Assembly: GCA_016788585.1 (NCBI GenBank)
Contig: JAEURP010000009.1
Span: 62,001-126,000, forward strand
Origin: Chthonomonas sp.
Lineage (GTDB): Bacteria > Armatimonadota > Fimbriimonadia > Fimbriimonadales > Fimbriimonadaceae
Length of the DNA: 64,000 bases
Reading direction: 5' to 3'
Shown: piece by piece, positions 26,679 through 35,410 of the stretch
Layout: each line of letters starts with the position of its first letter
How positions within the stretch are numbered: position 1 is the first letter of the stretch
The notes under the pieces: model-generated
Seen by the model: only the letters and a program-made list of their open reading frames with translations
The model's database searches: none
What the model was told of the DNA's origin: nothing
Position numbers and translations under genes: made by a program

Positions 26679-29423
26679 ATGGACCTCAAAGCGACTCTGA
26701 ATTTGCCCGATCCGAACTTCACGATCCCGATGAAGGCGGACTTGGCGATTCGTGAGCCGGAAATTTTGGCTGAGTGGAAGGCATCGCAAATCTATCATCA
26801 GCTTCAGAAGGAGCGGAAGGATGCGCCGGCATTTGTGCTCCACGATGGGCCGCCGTACACGAACAGCGCGATCCACCTCGGCACGGCGATGAACAAGATC
26901 CTTAAGGATTTCGTGCTTAAGTCGCGACTGATGATGGGTTATCGCGTTCCGTACGTCCCCGGTTACGACAATCACGGCCTGCCGATCGAGCAGGCGGTGA
27001 TGAAGAAGTTTGCCGAGAAGAAGGAGAAGCCCGATCTGCCGACCTTACGGCAGGCTTGCCGCGACCACGCTGCAGAGTACATCAAGATTCAGACCGAGCA
27101 ATTCGAGCGGCTGGGCATCTTTGGGCTCTGGGAGAAGCCGTATCGCACGATGGATTTTCGGTTTGAGGCAGCGATCGTTCGGGTCTTCGGGAAGCTTGTG
27201 TCGCTGGGTCAGGTTTATCGTGGGCTGAAACCGGTCATGTGGAGCCCGACTAGTCGAACCGCTCTCGCTGACACCGAGATTGTTTACGAGGAGCACGTTT
27301 CCAAATCCATCTTCGTTCGATTCCCCTTGCTTGATGACCATAACGGCTGGAGCAAGGGACTGGAAAATGTCTACACGATCATCTGGACGACCACGCCGTG
27401 GACGATTCCAGCGAACTTGGGCGTGGCTTTTCATCCTGGGCTCGATTACGTGATCGCGAAGGTTGGCGGCGACCACTATGTGGTGCAGGAAGACCTCGCG
27501 CCATCGGTTTTTGAAAAGCTGGGTTTAAAGTACGAAGTTGTTCGGACATTGCTGGGTTCTTCTTTCGAGTTCTCTAAGTTCAAGCACCCGATCTACGAGC
27601 GAGAGTCACTCGGCGTTTTGGCGAACTACGTCACGACCGAAGACGGTACAGGGGTTGTGCATACGGCTCCGGGGCATGGCCGCGAGGACTTTATGACGGG
27701 TGCGAAGTACGGGTTGCCGGTTTTGTGTCCGGTAAATGAAGCGGGTGTTCTTACCGAAGAAGCGGCCGAGTTCGCCGGGGTTAAGTACACCGAATGCGAC
27801 ACGGTTGTAGTCAATCGTTTGCAAGGGTTGGGTGCTCTGCTCCATGTAGAGGACTATCATCACCAGTATCCACACGCCGAGCGCGATGGTAAGCCGGTGA
27901 TCTTTCGTGCGACCGAGCAGTGGTTTGTGAGCATGGAAGACAATGGCCTGCGCGCACAGATGCTCGACCAAATCGAGCAGGTGCAGTGGGTGCCGGAGTC
28001 GGGCTATGGTCGGATCAAGGGCATGATTGGCGGGCGACCTGATTGGTGCATCTCGCGGCAGCGGCCGTGGGGAGTTGGAATTCCGGTTTTCTATACGAGC
28101 TCGAGGATGCCGGTTCTAGATTCTGCTGCGATTGAGGCGGTTGCCCAATTGATTGAGCGGGAGGGCTCTGATGCCTGGTACACGAAGTCGCCAGCCGAGA
28201 TTTTGCCATCTGGCTACAGCTTCAATGGCGAGACCGAGTTTACGAAGGAAACCGATGTCTTCGACGTTTGGTTTGACAGCGGCTCGACCAATATCGCGGT
28301 TTTGGGTGGCGATGTGTATCCAGAGTGGAAGGAGGCGTTACCCGCCGATTTGTACTTAGAAGGATCGGATCAGCATCGCGGTTGGTTCAACGTTTCGATG
28401 GTGATCGGCACGGCTGCGAATGGGGCCGCCCCGTATAAGGCGGTCGTGACGCACGGCTTTGTGACCGACGAGCAGGGGCGCAAGATGAGCAAGCGGCTCG
28501 GCAATGTGATTGATCCGAACGAGGTTTGCGCTTCGCTGGGTGCGGACGTCTTGCGCTACTGGTGCGCGAGCGTGAACTACGCCGACGATGTGCCGTGCGG
28601 TCAAGACCTTCTTAAGGTGAGCGGCGAAGGCTACCGGACGATTCGAAATACGCTGCGATTCTTGCTGGGCAATCTCTATGACTATGACTTGGTCGTGCCA
28701 ACCGAGATTCTCGAGATCGATCAGTGGATCATCGAGCAAGCCGAGCTCTTGGTTGCCGAGGTGAATGAGAATTATCGCGATTACGAATTCAAAAAGGCGC
28801 TGAGTGCGATCAATGACTTCTGCATCAAGCAGCTTTCGGCGTTCTATTTGGATGCGATCAAGGATCGGATGTACTGCGATGGAGCGAAGTGGCACACGCG
28901 GCGAAGCGGGCAGCATGCGTGCCACGTCGTTTTGGGTCACTTGCTGACGTGCGTCGCGCCGATTTTGCCTTTCACGGCAGAAGAGACTTACGCTCGATTT
29001 CCCGGCGCGAAGTTGGCTTCGATTTTCTCAGAGGTCATGTCCGTGCCGAGTACTCAGCGGCTCGCCGAAATCGAGGCGGGGCCGTTGCAAGTTCGGTACG
29101 CTCGACTTTTGGAGATTCGCGGCGAGGTGTTTGCGCGGTTCGAGGAGTGGAAGAGGGAGAACGAGGCGAAGAATGGGCAAGCCGTGGTGGCGCACATTCG
29201 CGAGGACGCGGATACGGTTGAGTTCCTTAAGAGCTTCGGGCAGGACGAACTGGCAAATCTCTTCAAATTTAGTTGGGTTGAGATCGCTGAGGACCCGAGC
29301 GCGGTTGATTTCACGGCTTCAACTTATCTGCAGTGCGAGCGTAGCAAGCTCTATCGGCCAGACGTTGAAGAAGTGCAGGGCATGAAGCTATCGCAGCGTG
29401 ATCGGCGCGCGGTGGGGATTTAG
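26679..29423 (+). CDS. ileS: Isoleucyl-tRNA synthetase
   Basis: Charges tRNA-Ile, with an editing domain against valine. The class I signatures are DGPPYTNSAIHLGTAMN near residue 55 (HLGT in place of HIGH) and RKMSKRLGN near 605; the editing domain has GTGVVHTAPGHG. Length is 914 residues from this start. The frame extends 30 codons further up, but that part is repeat array F, not protein. The C-terminal zinc knuckle is degenerate: CERS near 890 and LSQRD replace the usual CxxC pairs, leaving one cysteine. lspA follows after two bases, a pairing also seen in Proteobacteria. Confidence 0.96.
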   Translation: MDLKATLNLPDPNFTIPMKADLAIREPEILAEWKASQIYHQLQKERKDAPAFVLHDGPPYTNSAIHLGTAMNKILKDFVLKSRLMMGYRVPYVPGYDNHGLPIEQAVMKKFAEKKEKPDLPTLRQACRDHAAEYIKIQTEQFERLGIFGLWEKPYRTMDFRFEAAIVRVFGKLVSLGQVYRGLKPVMWSPTSRTALADTEIVYEEHVSKSIFVRFPLLDDHNGWSKGLENVYTIIWTTTPWTIPANLGVAFHPGLDYVIAKVGGDHYVVQEDLAPSVFEKLGLKYEVVRTLLGSSFEFSKFKHPIYERESLGVLANYVTTEDGTGVVHTAPGHGREDFMTGAKYGLPVLCPVNEAGVLTEEAAEFAGVKYTECDTVVVNRLQGLGALLHVEDYHHQYPHAERDGKPVIFRATEQWFVSMEDNGLRAQMLDQIEQVQWVPESGYGRIKGMIGGRPDWCISRQRPWGVGIPVFYTSSRMPVLDSAAIEAVAQLIEREGSDAWYTKSPAEILPSGYSFNGETEFTKETDVFDVWFDSGSTNIAVLGGDVYPEWKEALPADLYLEGSDQHRGWFNVSMVIGTAANGAAPYKAVVTHGFVTDEQGRKMSKRLGNVIDPNEVCASLGADVLRYWCASVNYADDVPCGQDLLKVSGEGYRTIRNTLRFLLGNLYDYDLVVPTEILEIDQWIIEQAELLVAEVNENYRDYEFKKALSAINDFCIKQLSAFYLDAIKDRMYCDGAKWHTRRSGQHACHVVLGHLLTCVAPILPFTAEETYARFPGAKLASIFSEVMSVPSTQRLAEIEAGPLQVRYARLLEIRGEVFARFEEWKRENEAKNGQAVVAHIREDADTVEFLKSFGQDELANLFKFSWVEIAEDPSAVDFTASTYLQCERSKLYRPDVEEVQGMKLSQRDRRAVGI

Positions 29424-29425
29424 GA

Positions 29426-29926
29426 TTGCGGTCAGGACTTCTCTTTGGCATCGTTTTAAGCGCGTTTGTGGTGCTCGATCAGGGCGTGAAGGCCTGGTCG
29501 CGAGGACGCGCCGATGGGGTCGAGGGTTATGTTTTTGGTGCGCCTTGGCCGGGGGTTTTTGAGCTCAAGCTGGCCTACAACCACGGCATAGCGTTTGGGA
29601 TGTTTCAAGGTGGTGGGCAGTGGTTCGCGCCGGTCGCGGTGATCATCGCCGGAGTTGCGGGATGGCACGCCTGGAGGACGCCTTACGCTCAGAAGTGGAT
29701 GATCCTGACGCTGGGCATGCTTGCGGCCGGGGCGATTGGGAACCTGATCGACCGTCTTTGGCTGGGCAAGGTGACCGATATGTTTTGGTTTCGGCTGATC
29801 AACTTCCCGGTGTTTAATGTCGCTGACGCGTGCATCACGGTGAGCGCGATTTTGCTGGCGATCATGAGTTTGCGGCAAGATATTTTGGCGCGACGTGAAG
29901 TTATGGCAACGGACTCGGCGGAATAA
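29426..29926 (+). CDS. lspA: Lipoprotein signal peptidase (signal peptidase II)
   Basis: An inner-membrane aspartyl protease that cuts prolipoproteins before the lipid-modified cysteine. The 166 residues contain four membrane segments. The catalytic aspartates sit in GNLIDRLWLG and FNVADACITV near residues 110 and 130, and the KLAYNHGIAFGMF motif lies near 51. The start is TTG, two bases after the ileS stop, with GGGG about eight bases upstream inside the ileS end. Translational coupling to ileS is likely. Confidence 0.94.
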   Translation: MRSGLLFGIVLSAFVVLDQGVKAWSRGRADGVEGYVFGAPWPGVFELKLAYNHGIAFGMFQGGGQWFAPVAVIIAGVAGWHAWRTPYAQKWMILTLGMLAAGAIGNLIDRLWLGKVTDMFWFRLINFPVFNVADACITVSAILLAIMSLRQDILARREVMATDSAE

Positions 29927-30016
29927 ATTCCTAGCGCCGGGTAGCGGACTGAAGTCCACCCTCCGTCATGTGGTATTCTGCGAGGCTCAAATTCCAGGCC
30001 AGGACGATTTTTTGTT

Positions 30017-30154
30017 ATGAAGCGAACTTACCAACCTAATAACCGCCATAAGTTCAAGACGCACGGTTTTCGTATTCGGATGCGCACAACTGACGGTCAA
30101 AACACTTTGAAGCGACGCCGCATGAAGGGACGCTACCGACTGGCGGCGCGCTAA
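30017..30154 (+). CDS. rpmH: 50S ribosomal protein L34
   Basis: A 45-residue basic protein starting [18 protein letters not shown] and ending RYRLAAR, a full match to the L34 pattern including the Arg/Lys-rich [15 protein letters not shown] with a TG-type extension (TGTGGTATTCT, near 29970-29980) could be its promoter, giving a leader of about 35 bases with AGGACG before a T-run. It heads the conserved rpmH-rnpA-yidD-yidC-jag block. Confidence 0.98.
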   Translation: MKRTYQPNNRHKFKTHGFRIRMRTTDGQNTLKRRRMKGRYRLAAR

Positions 30155-30158
30155 GGCA

Positions 30159-30467
30159 ATTCGCGGCCTTTCGCCCAGCCGTTTCGAAGAGGTCTTCTCG
30201 AAGGGTTCTCGCGAAGTCGGAAAACTTACCCGAGTTCACGCGTTGCCAGGAGAGGGCCGAGTTGGGTTCACGACGAGCCGCTCGATCGGAAACAGACCGC
30301 GGCGAAACCGCGTGAAGCGAAGGTTGAGAGAAGCACTCCCCGAGGTGAATCAACTCGATATTGTGGTCCTGGGACAGCGCAACGCCGACCAAGCTCCTTT
30401 CGAAGAGATCAGGGGCGAACTGAAGAAACACATGGAGGCCCTCGCCCAAAGGTGGGAAAAAGGATAG
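30159..30467 (+). CDS. rnpA: Ribonuclease P protein component, apparent ATT start
   Basis: The protein subunit of RNase P, which trims tRNA 5' ends. The frame gives [20 protein letters not shown], a P-loop region, then [11 protein letters not shown] and the RNR motif [15 protein letters not shown]. From the last upstream in-frame stop at 30123 there is no ATG, GTG or TTG before TTG at 30243, and starting there would delete the conserved N-terminal helix and strand. ATT at 30159, four bases after the rpmH stop, is the only near-cognate initiator in place and gives 102 residues, close to the family length. The stop overlaps yidD by 16 bases. Confidence 0.82.
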   Translation: MRGLSPSRFEEVFSKGSREVGKLTRVHALPGEGRVGFTTSRSIGNRPRRNRVKRRLREALPEVNQLDIVVLGQRNADQAPFEEIRGELKKHMEALAQRWEKG

Positions 30468-30661
30468 GAATCTGGCTCGTGAGGCAATATCAGCGAAGCA
30501 CCAAGTGGATGCCGCCGTCCTGCCGCTATGCGCCGAGCTGTTCGCAATACACCTTGGAAGCAATTGAAAAGTACGGACTGATGAAGGGGAGTTGGTTGGG
30601 AATCAAGCGAATCGCCCGATGCCACCCTTTTCGGCCCGGCGGCTATGACCCAGTTCCCTAA
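30452..30661 (+). CDS. yidD: Membrane protein insertion efficiency factor YidD
   Basis: A 69-residue protein that assists YidC/Sec in membrane insertion. It has the family signature [20 protein letters not shown] near residue 22 and [12 protein letters not shown] at its end. The start is GTG inside the rnpA 3' end. The order rnpA-yidD-yidC is widely conserved. Confidence 0.95.
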   Translation: MGKRIGIWLVRQYQRSTKWMPPSCRYAPSCSQYTLEAIEKYGLMKGSWLGIKRIARCHPFRPGGYDPVP

Positions 30662-30666
30662 AGATT

Positions 30667-32109
30667 ATGAGCCAACCACAGAAACCCGGTTCGAACCTGC
30701 TGACCGCCATCCTGTTGGCGACGACGGTATTTCTTGGCCTGCAGCTATTAAATGGTGGCGCCAGCCGAAATCAACCGGTCGCCGACAAGCGGACGTCCAC
30801 CCAAATCCTTGCCGACATGCGAAAAATGAACGCGGAAGGCAAGGACATCACCATTCAGACGGAGCGTCGCGCGTATGAAGCCAAACTTAGAGAAGAAGCC
30901 AAGGCTGCAAAGACGCCCGAATCTGAAGTCAAGAAAAAGGTCATCGAGAGTTGGGTGCTCGCTATGCACACGAGTACCAAAGCCGGAATAGAGTTTCGTC
31001 AAGCCGGTCGCCTCAGCACCGCCTTTAATTCCCTTGATCATGAGCGGAAGGCTTACTTAGGCGATGAAGCTTGGTCGAAGGCGAAGATTGCTGTACATGG
31101 CATTTCTTCGATGCCGCAAACCGAGATCACTGGCGAAGAACTCTACCAAGTCACGGTAGGAAAGCTCGGCGAGTTGAATCGGGGCGAGATGGTCTGGGGA
31201 TTCTTCCCTGGGTACCAGGCAATCGACTGGCTGGTCAAACTCACTGGGAGTCAGGCTTGGTTTAGCTACACCTTTGCCGCATTACTTCTGGCGCTAATCG
31301 TCCGTGCAATTGTTTTCCCGCTGGCGCAAAAGCAACTAATGTTTAGTCGCCAAATGATGCAGCTTCAGCCTCTAGCCGCTGAACTCAAAAAGAAGCATAC
31401 GAACAAGCAAGGGCAGCTCGACCAGCAAAAGTTCCAACTCGAGACGATGCAAATGTATCGGGAGTACGGAATCAATCCGGCCGCCGGTTGTGCACCTGCG
31501 TTGGCCCAAATGCCGCTGTTTCTGCTCGTGTTCCAGAGCATGCTGCTCTATCGATTTGAGTTCTCGAAGGGGCTGTTCGCTTGGATTAATCCCGCTACCA
31601 GCGCGAGTTCGAATCACTTCTTCGCCGCAAATCTGGGTCAAAACGACTATCTGCTGTTGATTGTGTACGGGGTCTCGATGGTCATTGCTACCTACCTGCA
31701 GCCTGTAACCGATCCAAACAACGCCAAGCAACAGCGCCTTATGGGAATTGGCGTTTCCGTAATGGTAACGGTAATGATGTTTTTCTATCCATTGCCGAGC
31801 GCGTTCGTACTGTACTGGATCTTCCTGAACATCTTCTCAACCCTTCAATCCTTGCGAGCCTATCGACTTCCCGTTCCCCCTCTGCAAAAAGTTGCGACGG
31901 TTGCCGGAGGGGTGCGCCCCAAGAGCGGCTTTTTTGCCAAACTGATGGAGGAACAACAAAAGGCTCAGGAAGAGATGTTGCGCGAGAAAATTCGTGGCAA
32001 CGAGAAGAATGGAGCTTCGGATCAAAACGGGAAAGCCGCCGTGCAGACAACTGAAGAAGGCGCGGACGGCGAGCCAAAGCTCTACAAACCAAAGAAAACA
32101 AAGAAATAA
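30667..32109 (+). CDS. yidC: Membrane protein insertase YidC/Oxa1
   Basis: Inserts proteins into the inner membrane alone or with SecYEG. The 480 residues start with one membrane anchor (about 10-26), followed by a short periplasmic region compared with the large domain in Proteobacteria. The conserved five-helix core starts around residue 198: FAALLLALIVRAIVFPLAQ, the cytoplasmic hairpin QKQLMFSRQMMQL, NPAAGCAPALAQMPLFL and FYPLPSAFVLYWIF. The C terminus is a charged Lys/Glu tail. The gene lies five bases after yidD. Confidence 0.96.
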   Translation: MSQPQKPGSNLLTAILLATTVFLGLQLLNGGASRNQPVADKRTSTQILADMRKMNAEGKDITIQTERRAYEAKLREEAKAAKTPESEVKKKVIESWVLAMHTSTKAGIEFRQAGRLSTAFNSLDHERKAYLGDEAWSKAKIAVHGISSMPQTEITGEELYQVTVGKLGELNRGEMVWGFFPGYQAIDWLVKLTGSQAWFSYTFAALLLALIVRAIVFPLAQKQLMFSRQMMQLQPLAAELKKKHTNKQGQLDQQKFQLETMQMYREYGINPAAGCAPALAQMPLFLLVFQSMLLYRFEFSKGLFAWINPATSASSNHFFAANLGQNDYLLLIVYGVSMVIATYLQPVTDPNNAKQQRLMGIGVSVMVTVMMFFYPLPSAFVLYWIFLNIFSTLQSLRAYRLPVPPLQKVATVAGGVRPKSGFFAKLMEEQQKAQEEMLREKIRGNEKNGASDQNGKAAVQTTEEGADGEPKLYKPKKTKK

Positions 32110-32118
32110 GGATCAGTC

Positions 32119-32958
32119 ATGGAAACCCTAGAAGTTCAAGTTAAGAGTGCGGATGAAGCAGCTGAAGCCGCGGCGAAGCAACTCGGCGTCACCGTCAAAG
32201 ACATCAAGGTGAAGGTCGTCGAGGAATCGGCTGGCCTGTTTGGCAAGAAGAAGCTGAAGCTCCAAATCGAGCGCGTCGAAGCGAAGGCCGCGAAGCCCAA
32301 AGCAACTAAAGCGAAGGCCGTGAAGGAGGAAGCTTCTGAGGTTGAGGTTGAGGAAGAGAAGCCCGCGAAGCCAGCCCGCGCCGCAAAGGCCGCAAAGCCC
32401 GCGAAGGAAGAAAAGCCTGCTGCGAAGCCAGCCGCCAAGGGCCGATCGAAGAAGGAAGAATCTCCTGCCGAAGATGGCGAGAAAGAAGAATCTGATGTCG
32501 TTGCGACTAAGAAGGATGGCGAAGCCTTCGTTAAGATGATCGAAGAAGTCTTGGAAGTCGCTGGGCTCGAAGTGAACGTGAAGGTCAGCGAAATCCAGGG
32601 CCGCTACGTGAATATCCAACTGGACGGAAACGATGCTTCGCACCTTGTCGGAAAGTCTGGCGAAGTCCTCAACTCGTTTCAATACATCATGAATTTGATG
32701 GCGGCGAACAAGTTCAACAATGGTGTGCGCATCACCCTGGACGGTAATGACTATCGCCGACGCCGCGAGGAAGTTCTTCGCGATTTGGCAACCAACGTGG
32801 CCGCTGAAGTTTTGAAGCGAGGCGAAGAAGCTGTATTCGATGCTCTTCCTGCTTTTGAGCGACGAATCGTCCATAAGGTCCTCGCCGAAATGGATGGCAT
32901 TCAAACTTACTCGGAAGGTGAAGAGCCCAACCGACACGTCGTGGTTGCACCAGCCTAA
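32119..32958 (+). CDS. jag: RNA-binding protein Jag/KhpB (SpoIIIJ-associated)
   Basis: An RNA-binding regulator that follows yidC in many bacteria. Its 279 residues have a Jag_N domain (1-50, GLFGKKKLKLQI), a long Lys/Ala/Glu-rich linker (about 55-130), a KH domain (about 135-205, GRYVNIQLDG and HLVGKSGEVLNSFQYIMNL) and an R3H domain with NDYRRRREEVLRDLA. The linker is longer than usual. AAGGATCAG precedes the ATG. One base separates it from ldcA. Confidence 0.95.
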   Translation: METLEVQVKSADEAAEAAAKQLGVTVKDIKVKVVEESAGLFGKKKLKLQIERVEAKAAKPKATKAKAVKEEASEVEVEEEKPAKPARAAKAAKPAKEEKPAAKPAAKGRSKKEESPAEDGEKEESDVVATKKDGEAFVKMIEEVLEVAGLEVNVKVSEIQGRYVNIQLDGNDASHLVGKSGEVLNSFQYIMNLMAANKFNNGVRITLDGNDYRRRREEVLRDLATNVAAEVLKRGEEAVFDALPAFERRIVHKVLAEMDGIQTYSEGEEPNRHVVVAPA

Positions 32959-32959
32959 C

Positions 32960-33883
32960 GTGACGATCCGACCGCGTGCGCTCAAACCGGGTGATACGCT
33001 CGGAATCGTGTCGCCTTCGAGCCCAATCAAGCCAGACCTTCTCGAAAAGGGTCTGGCTTTGTTGCATTCGCGGGAATTTAAGACGAAAGTCTTTCCCCAT
33101 GCTCTCGATCACACACACATGCTCGCGGGTCTCGACAAGGATCGGGCGGCCGACCTTATGGAGGCATTTCAGGATCCAGAAGTTGACGCGGTGTACTGCA
33201 GTCGAGGGGGTTACGGTTGTGCGCGCCTCCTCCCTTATCTAGATTTCGATCTCATGGCGGCGAGTCGAAAGATGCTGATCGGCTTCAGCGACATCACCAC
33301 GCTGCATCTCGCGCTACAAAAGCGCGACACGGTGAGCATACATGCTCCGATGGCACTGACACTTGCCTACGACCGCGAGCCTTGGGTGATTGAGTCATTC
33401 TTTCGTGTGATTCAAGGCGACGGTGTAGTTCCTGAAGGGGCAACAGAAGGGGAGGCGATCGTTCCTGGCGTGGCTGAAGGCACGCTGATCGGTGGTTGCA
33501 TGTGCCTTCTCTGCGACAGCATCGGCGCACCGAACGAGCTCGACACCAAGGATCGAATCTTGATCATCGAAGATGTAGATGAGAGTCCGCACCGGGTTGA
33601 CGCGATGCTTACCCACTTACTCAATTGCGGAAAGCTACAGGAAGCGGCGGGCATTGTGATCGGCGAAATGACACGCACTGATGACAAGTGCGACGAATCG
33701 ATTGGCGATCAGCCGTGGCGAGAGATCGTCCGCGAACGTCTCTTAAAGGTAGGAGTTCCGAGCATGTTGAACTACCCCTTTGGGCACATGTCGACCATGT
33801 TAACGATCCCCCTTGGTGTTCGCGCAAGAATGGATGCCAGTTTAGGTACGGTGGAACTGCTCGAGCCCATATGCGCACCTTAG
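32960..33883 (+). CDS. ldcA: LD-carboxypeptidase (peptidase S66)
   Basis: Removes the terminal D-Ala from tetrapeptide stems in peptidoglycan recycling, normally in the cytoplasm; no signal peptide is visible. The 307 residues show the S66 features VYCSRGGYGCARLLPYLDF near 77, the nucleophile in LIGFSDITTLHLAL near 107, ILIIEDVDESPHRVD with the catalytic glutamate near 200, and the His in FGHMSTML near 278. The GTG start lies one base after the jag stop. Confidence 0.92.
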   Translation: MTIRPRALKPGDTLGIVSPSSPIKPDLLEKGLALLHSREFKTKVFPHALDHTHMLAGLDKDRAADLMEAFQDPEVDAVYCSRGGYGCARLLPYLDFDLMAASRKMLIGFSDITTLHLALQKRDTVSIHAPMALTLAYDREPWVIESFFRVIQGDGVVPEGATEGEAIVPGVAEGTLIGGCMCLLCDSIGAPNELDTKDRILIIEDVDESPHRVDAMLTHLLNCGKLQEAAGIVIGEMTRTDDKCDESIGDQPWREIVRERLLKVGVPSMLNYPFGHMSTMLTIPLGVRARMDASLGTVELLEPICAP

Positions 33884-35280
33884 CTCTACTTTTTCTCGTT
33901 CCCGCCATCGCAACGGCCCAAGTCATCTCTTGGGAGAAACCTATCGCTCCAGGCTTGACCTATCGGATGGAAGTTGATTCAGAGTTTCCTCGGGTGATCC
34001 ATGCATTGCGTTGGTCCCAAGGGGCACCGCAAGTGACCGCACGGAGTGAAGTCGCTCAAATGAGGCTGTTTGCCGATGCAGGCTCCGATGCCCGAGAAGG
34101 AATTTCGTCGCTTCTCGAAAGGAGTGGCGCAATCGCAGGGATCAATGGGGACTTCTTTCCAACTAGCGGCGACCCCTTGAACGCGGTTGTCCGCGATGGC
34201 CTACTTCTGAGTCGTCCTTATCCGGGCCGGGCGTGCTTTGGGTGGGGGTCGGCGACCAGTGCCGCTGGCCTTCTGGAGTGGTCTGGCTCCGCGGACATCT
34301 CGAGCATTGGGATGGAGGCAATCGTTGGGCTTAATGAAGATGTGCAGCCGAACCGCTTAGTTCTTTTCACCGACTCCAGCGCAGAGGCTCGAGCACCTAC
34401 CCCCAATGTAGTCGTGGTGTTCAAAATCGAAGGAGGCGGCTTTGCTCCAACGGGAACAGTCAATGGCAAGGTGACGGAAGTCTTTCGGAACCGGGATTCC
34501 GTTAAGATCCCTCAGGGTCATGCCATCTTGGTCAAATCGGGAGAGGACCTCGTGAAAATGGGTGTTGTCATGCGAAATGACGAAGTGACCGTCAAGATGA
34601 AGACGACGGGAATGGACTGGAGCAAGATCGACAACGTTATTGGCGGTGGGCCCATGCTGCTTCGCGGCGGCAATGTTGCTATCGACACTCTGGCTGCTGG
34701 CTTCAGCAAGACCTTTGCTGATACCCGCCACCCGCGAACCGCAATCGGCCGGACTGGAAAGGGCGATATCTGGTTCGTAACCGTAGATGGGCGGCAACCC
34801 ATGAGCAATGGGGCGAGTTTGGAAGAGCTTGCGGCTATCATGCAGGCCCGGGGGTGCACGGATGCCACAAACCTCGATGGTGGCGGTAGTACGACGTTGG
34901 CGATCTTCGGGCAGGTGATGAACCGTCCAAGCGACGGCGTAGAGCGAAAGGTTGCGAATGGCGTACTCTTCTTTGGGCCAAAACCGACCAATTCGCTTCC
35001 GCAAGTGGTGATTCAGGGCCCGGCTGTAATTGAGCCTGGGTCTGTTGGGAGCTACTGGCTAGTTGGATCCGATGGAAGAGTGCTTCCTAATCTGGGGGTG
35101 CTTTGGACGGCCACAGGCCCCGGTGGTTGGATTGATCAAGGCGGCACATTGCGACCACTGGACGTGGGCGGGCAGGTCACCCTGAGAGCCTTCACAAAGG
35201 GAATCACGAGCTCGTTAACGGTGAACGTTACGCCAAAGCCGGCTCCCAAGTTGGAGCCCAAACCCAAGCCAAAAAATTAG
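33871..35280 (+). CDS. Secreted phosphodiester glycosidase (NAGPA domain) protein
   Basis: Members of this family remove GlcNAc from phosphodiester-linked glycans. The protein has 469 residues: a signal peptide at 1-16 (ATA-Q), then the NAGPA domain to about residue 365, with GINGDFF near 90, VIGGGPMLLRGG and the hallmark DATNLDGGGSTTLAI near 330. A C-terminal Ig-like or cadherin-like strand region follows, and the end is Pro/Lys-rich. The ATG overlaps the end of ldcA by 13 bases, so the two are probably translated together. The terminator of flagellin lies across its stop codon. Confidence 0.85.
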   Translation: MRTLALLFLVPAIATAQVISWEKPIAPGLTYRMEVDSEFPRVIHALRWSQGAPQVTARSEVAQMRLFADAGSDAREGISSLLERSGAIAGINGDFFPTSGDPLNAVVRDGLLLSRPYPGRACFGWGSATSAAGLLEWSGSADISSIGMEAIVGLNEDVQPNRLVLFTDSSAEARAPTPNVVVVFKIEGGGFAPTGTVNGKVTEVFRNRDSVKIPQGHAILVKSGEDLVKMGVVMRNDEVTVKMKTTGMDWSKIDNVIGGGPMLLRGGNVAIDTLAAGFSKTFADTRHPRTAIGRTGKGDIWFVTVDGRQPMSNGASLEELAAIMQARGCTDATNLDGGGSTTLAIFGQVMNRPSDGVERKVANGVLFFGPKPTNSLPQVVIQGPAVIEPGSVGSYWLVGSDGRVLPNLGVLWTATGPGGWIDQGGTLRPLDVGGQVTLRAFTKGITSSLTVNVTPKPAPKLEPKPKPKN

Positions 35281-35298
35281 GGCCCGACCACGAGGGCC
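35271..35298 (-). terminator. Rho-independent terminator of the flagellin transcript
   Basis: On the minus strand GGCCC (35298-35294) pairs with GGGCC (35285-35281), followed by CTAA and six T residues (35276-35271). It ends the flagellin mRNA about 110 bases after its stop, and overlaps the 3' end of the opposing glycosidase gene. Confidence 0.7.
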
Positions 35299-35410
35299 GG
35301 GCTGTCTGGCGCGTAACGAACTTTGCGGTAAAGAATGCGTTTCTTTGTTTTGGCGGCAAAGATCACATTTCGTTTGTCGTTTCCGGTTAGTTCGCTGAGT
35401 GCGCCAAGTC

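Noticed and set aside
29939-29960. Terminator after lspA (GGACT/AGTCC)
   Set aside because: The stem is short and no T-run follows; not enough to call.
29927-30016. Replication origin next to rpmH
   Set aside because: No dnaA gene and no cluster of DnaA boxes is visible in this 90-base gap.
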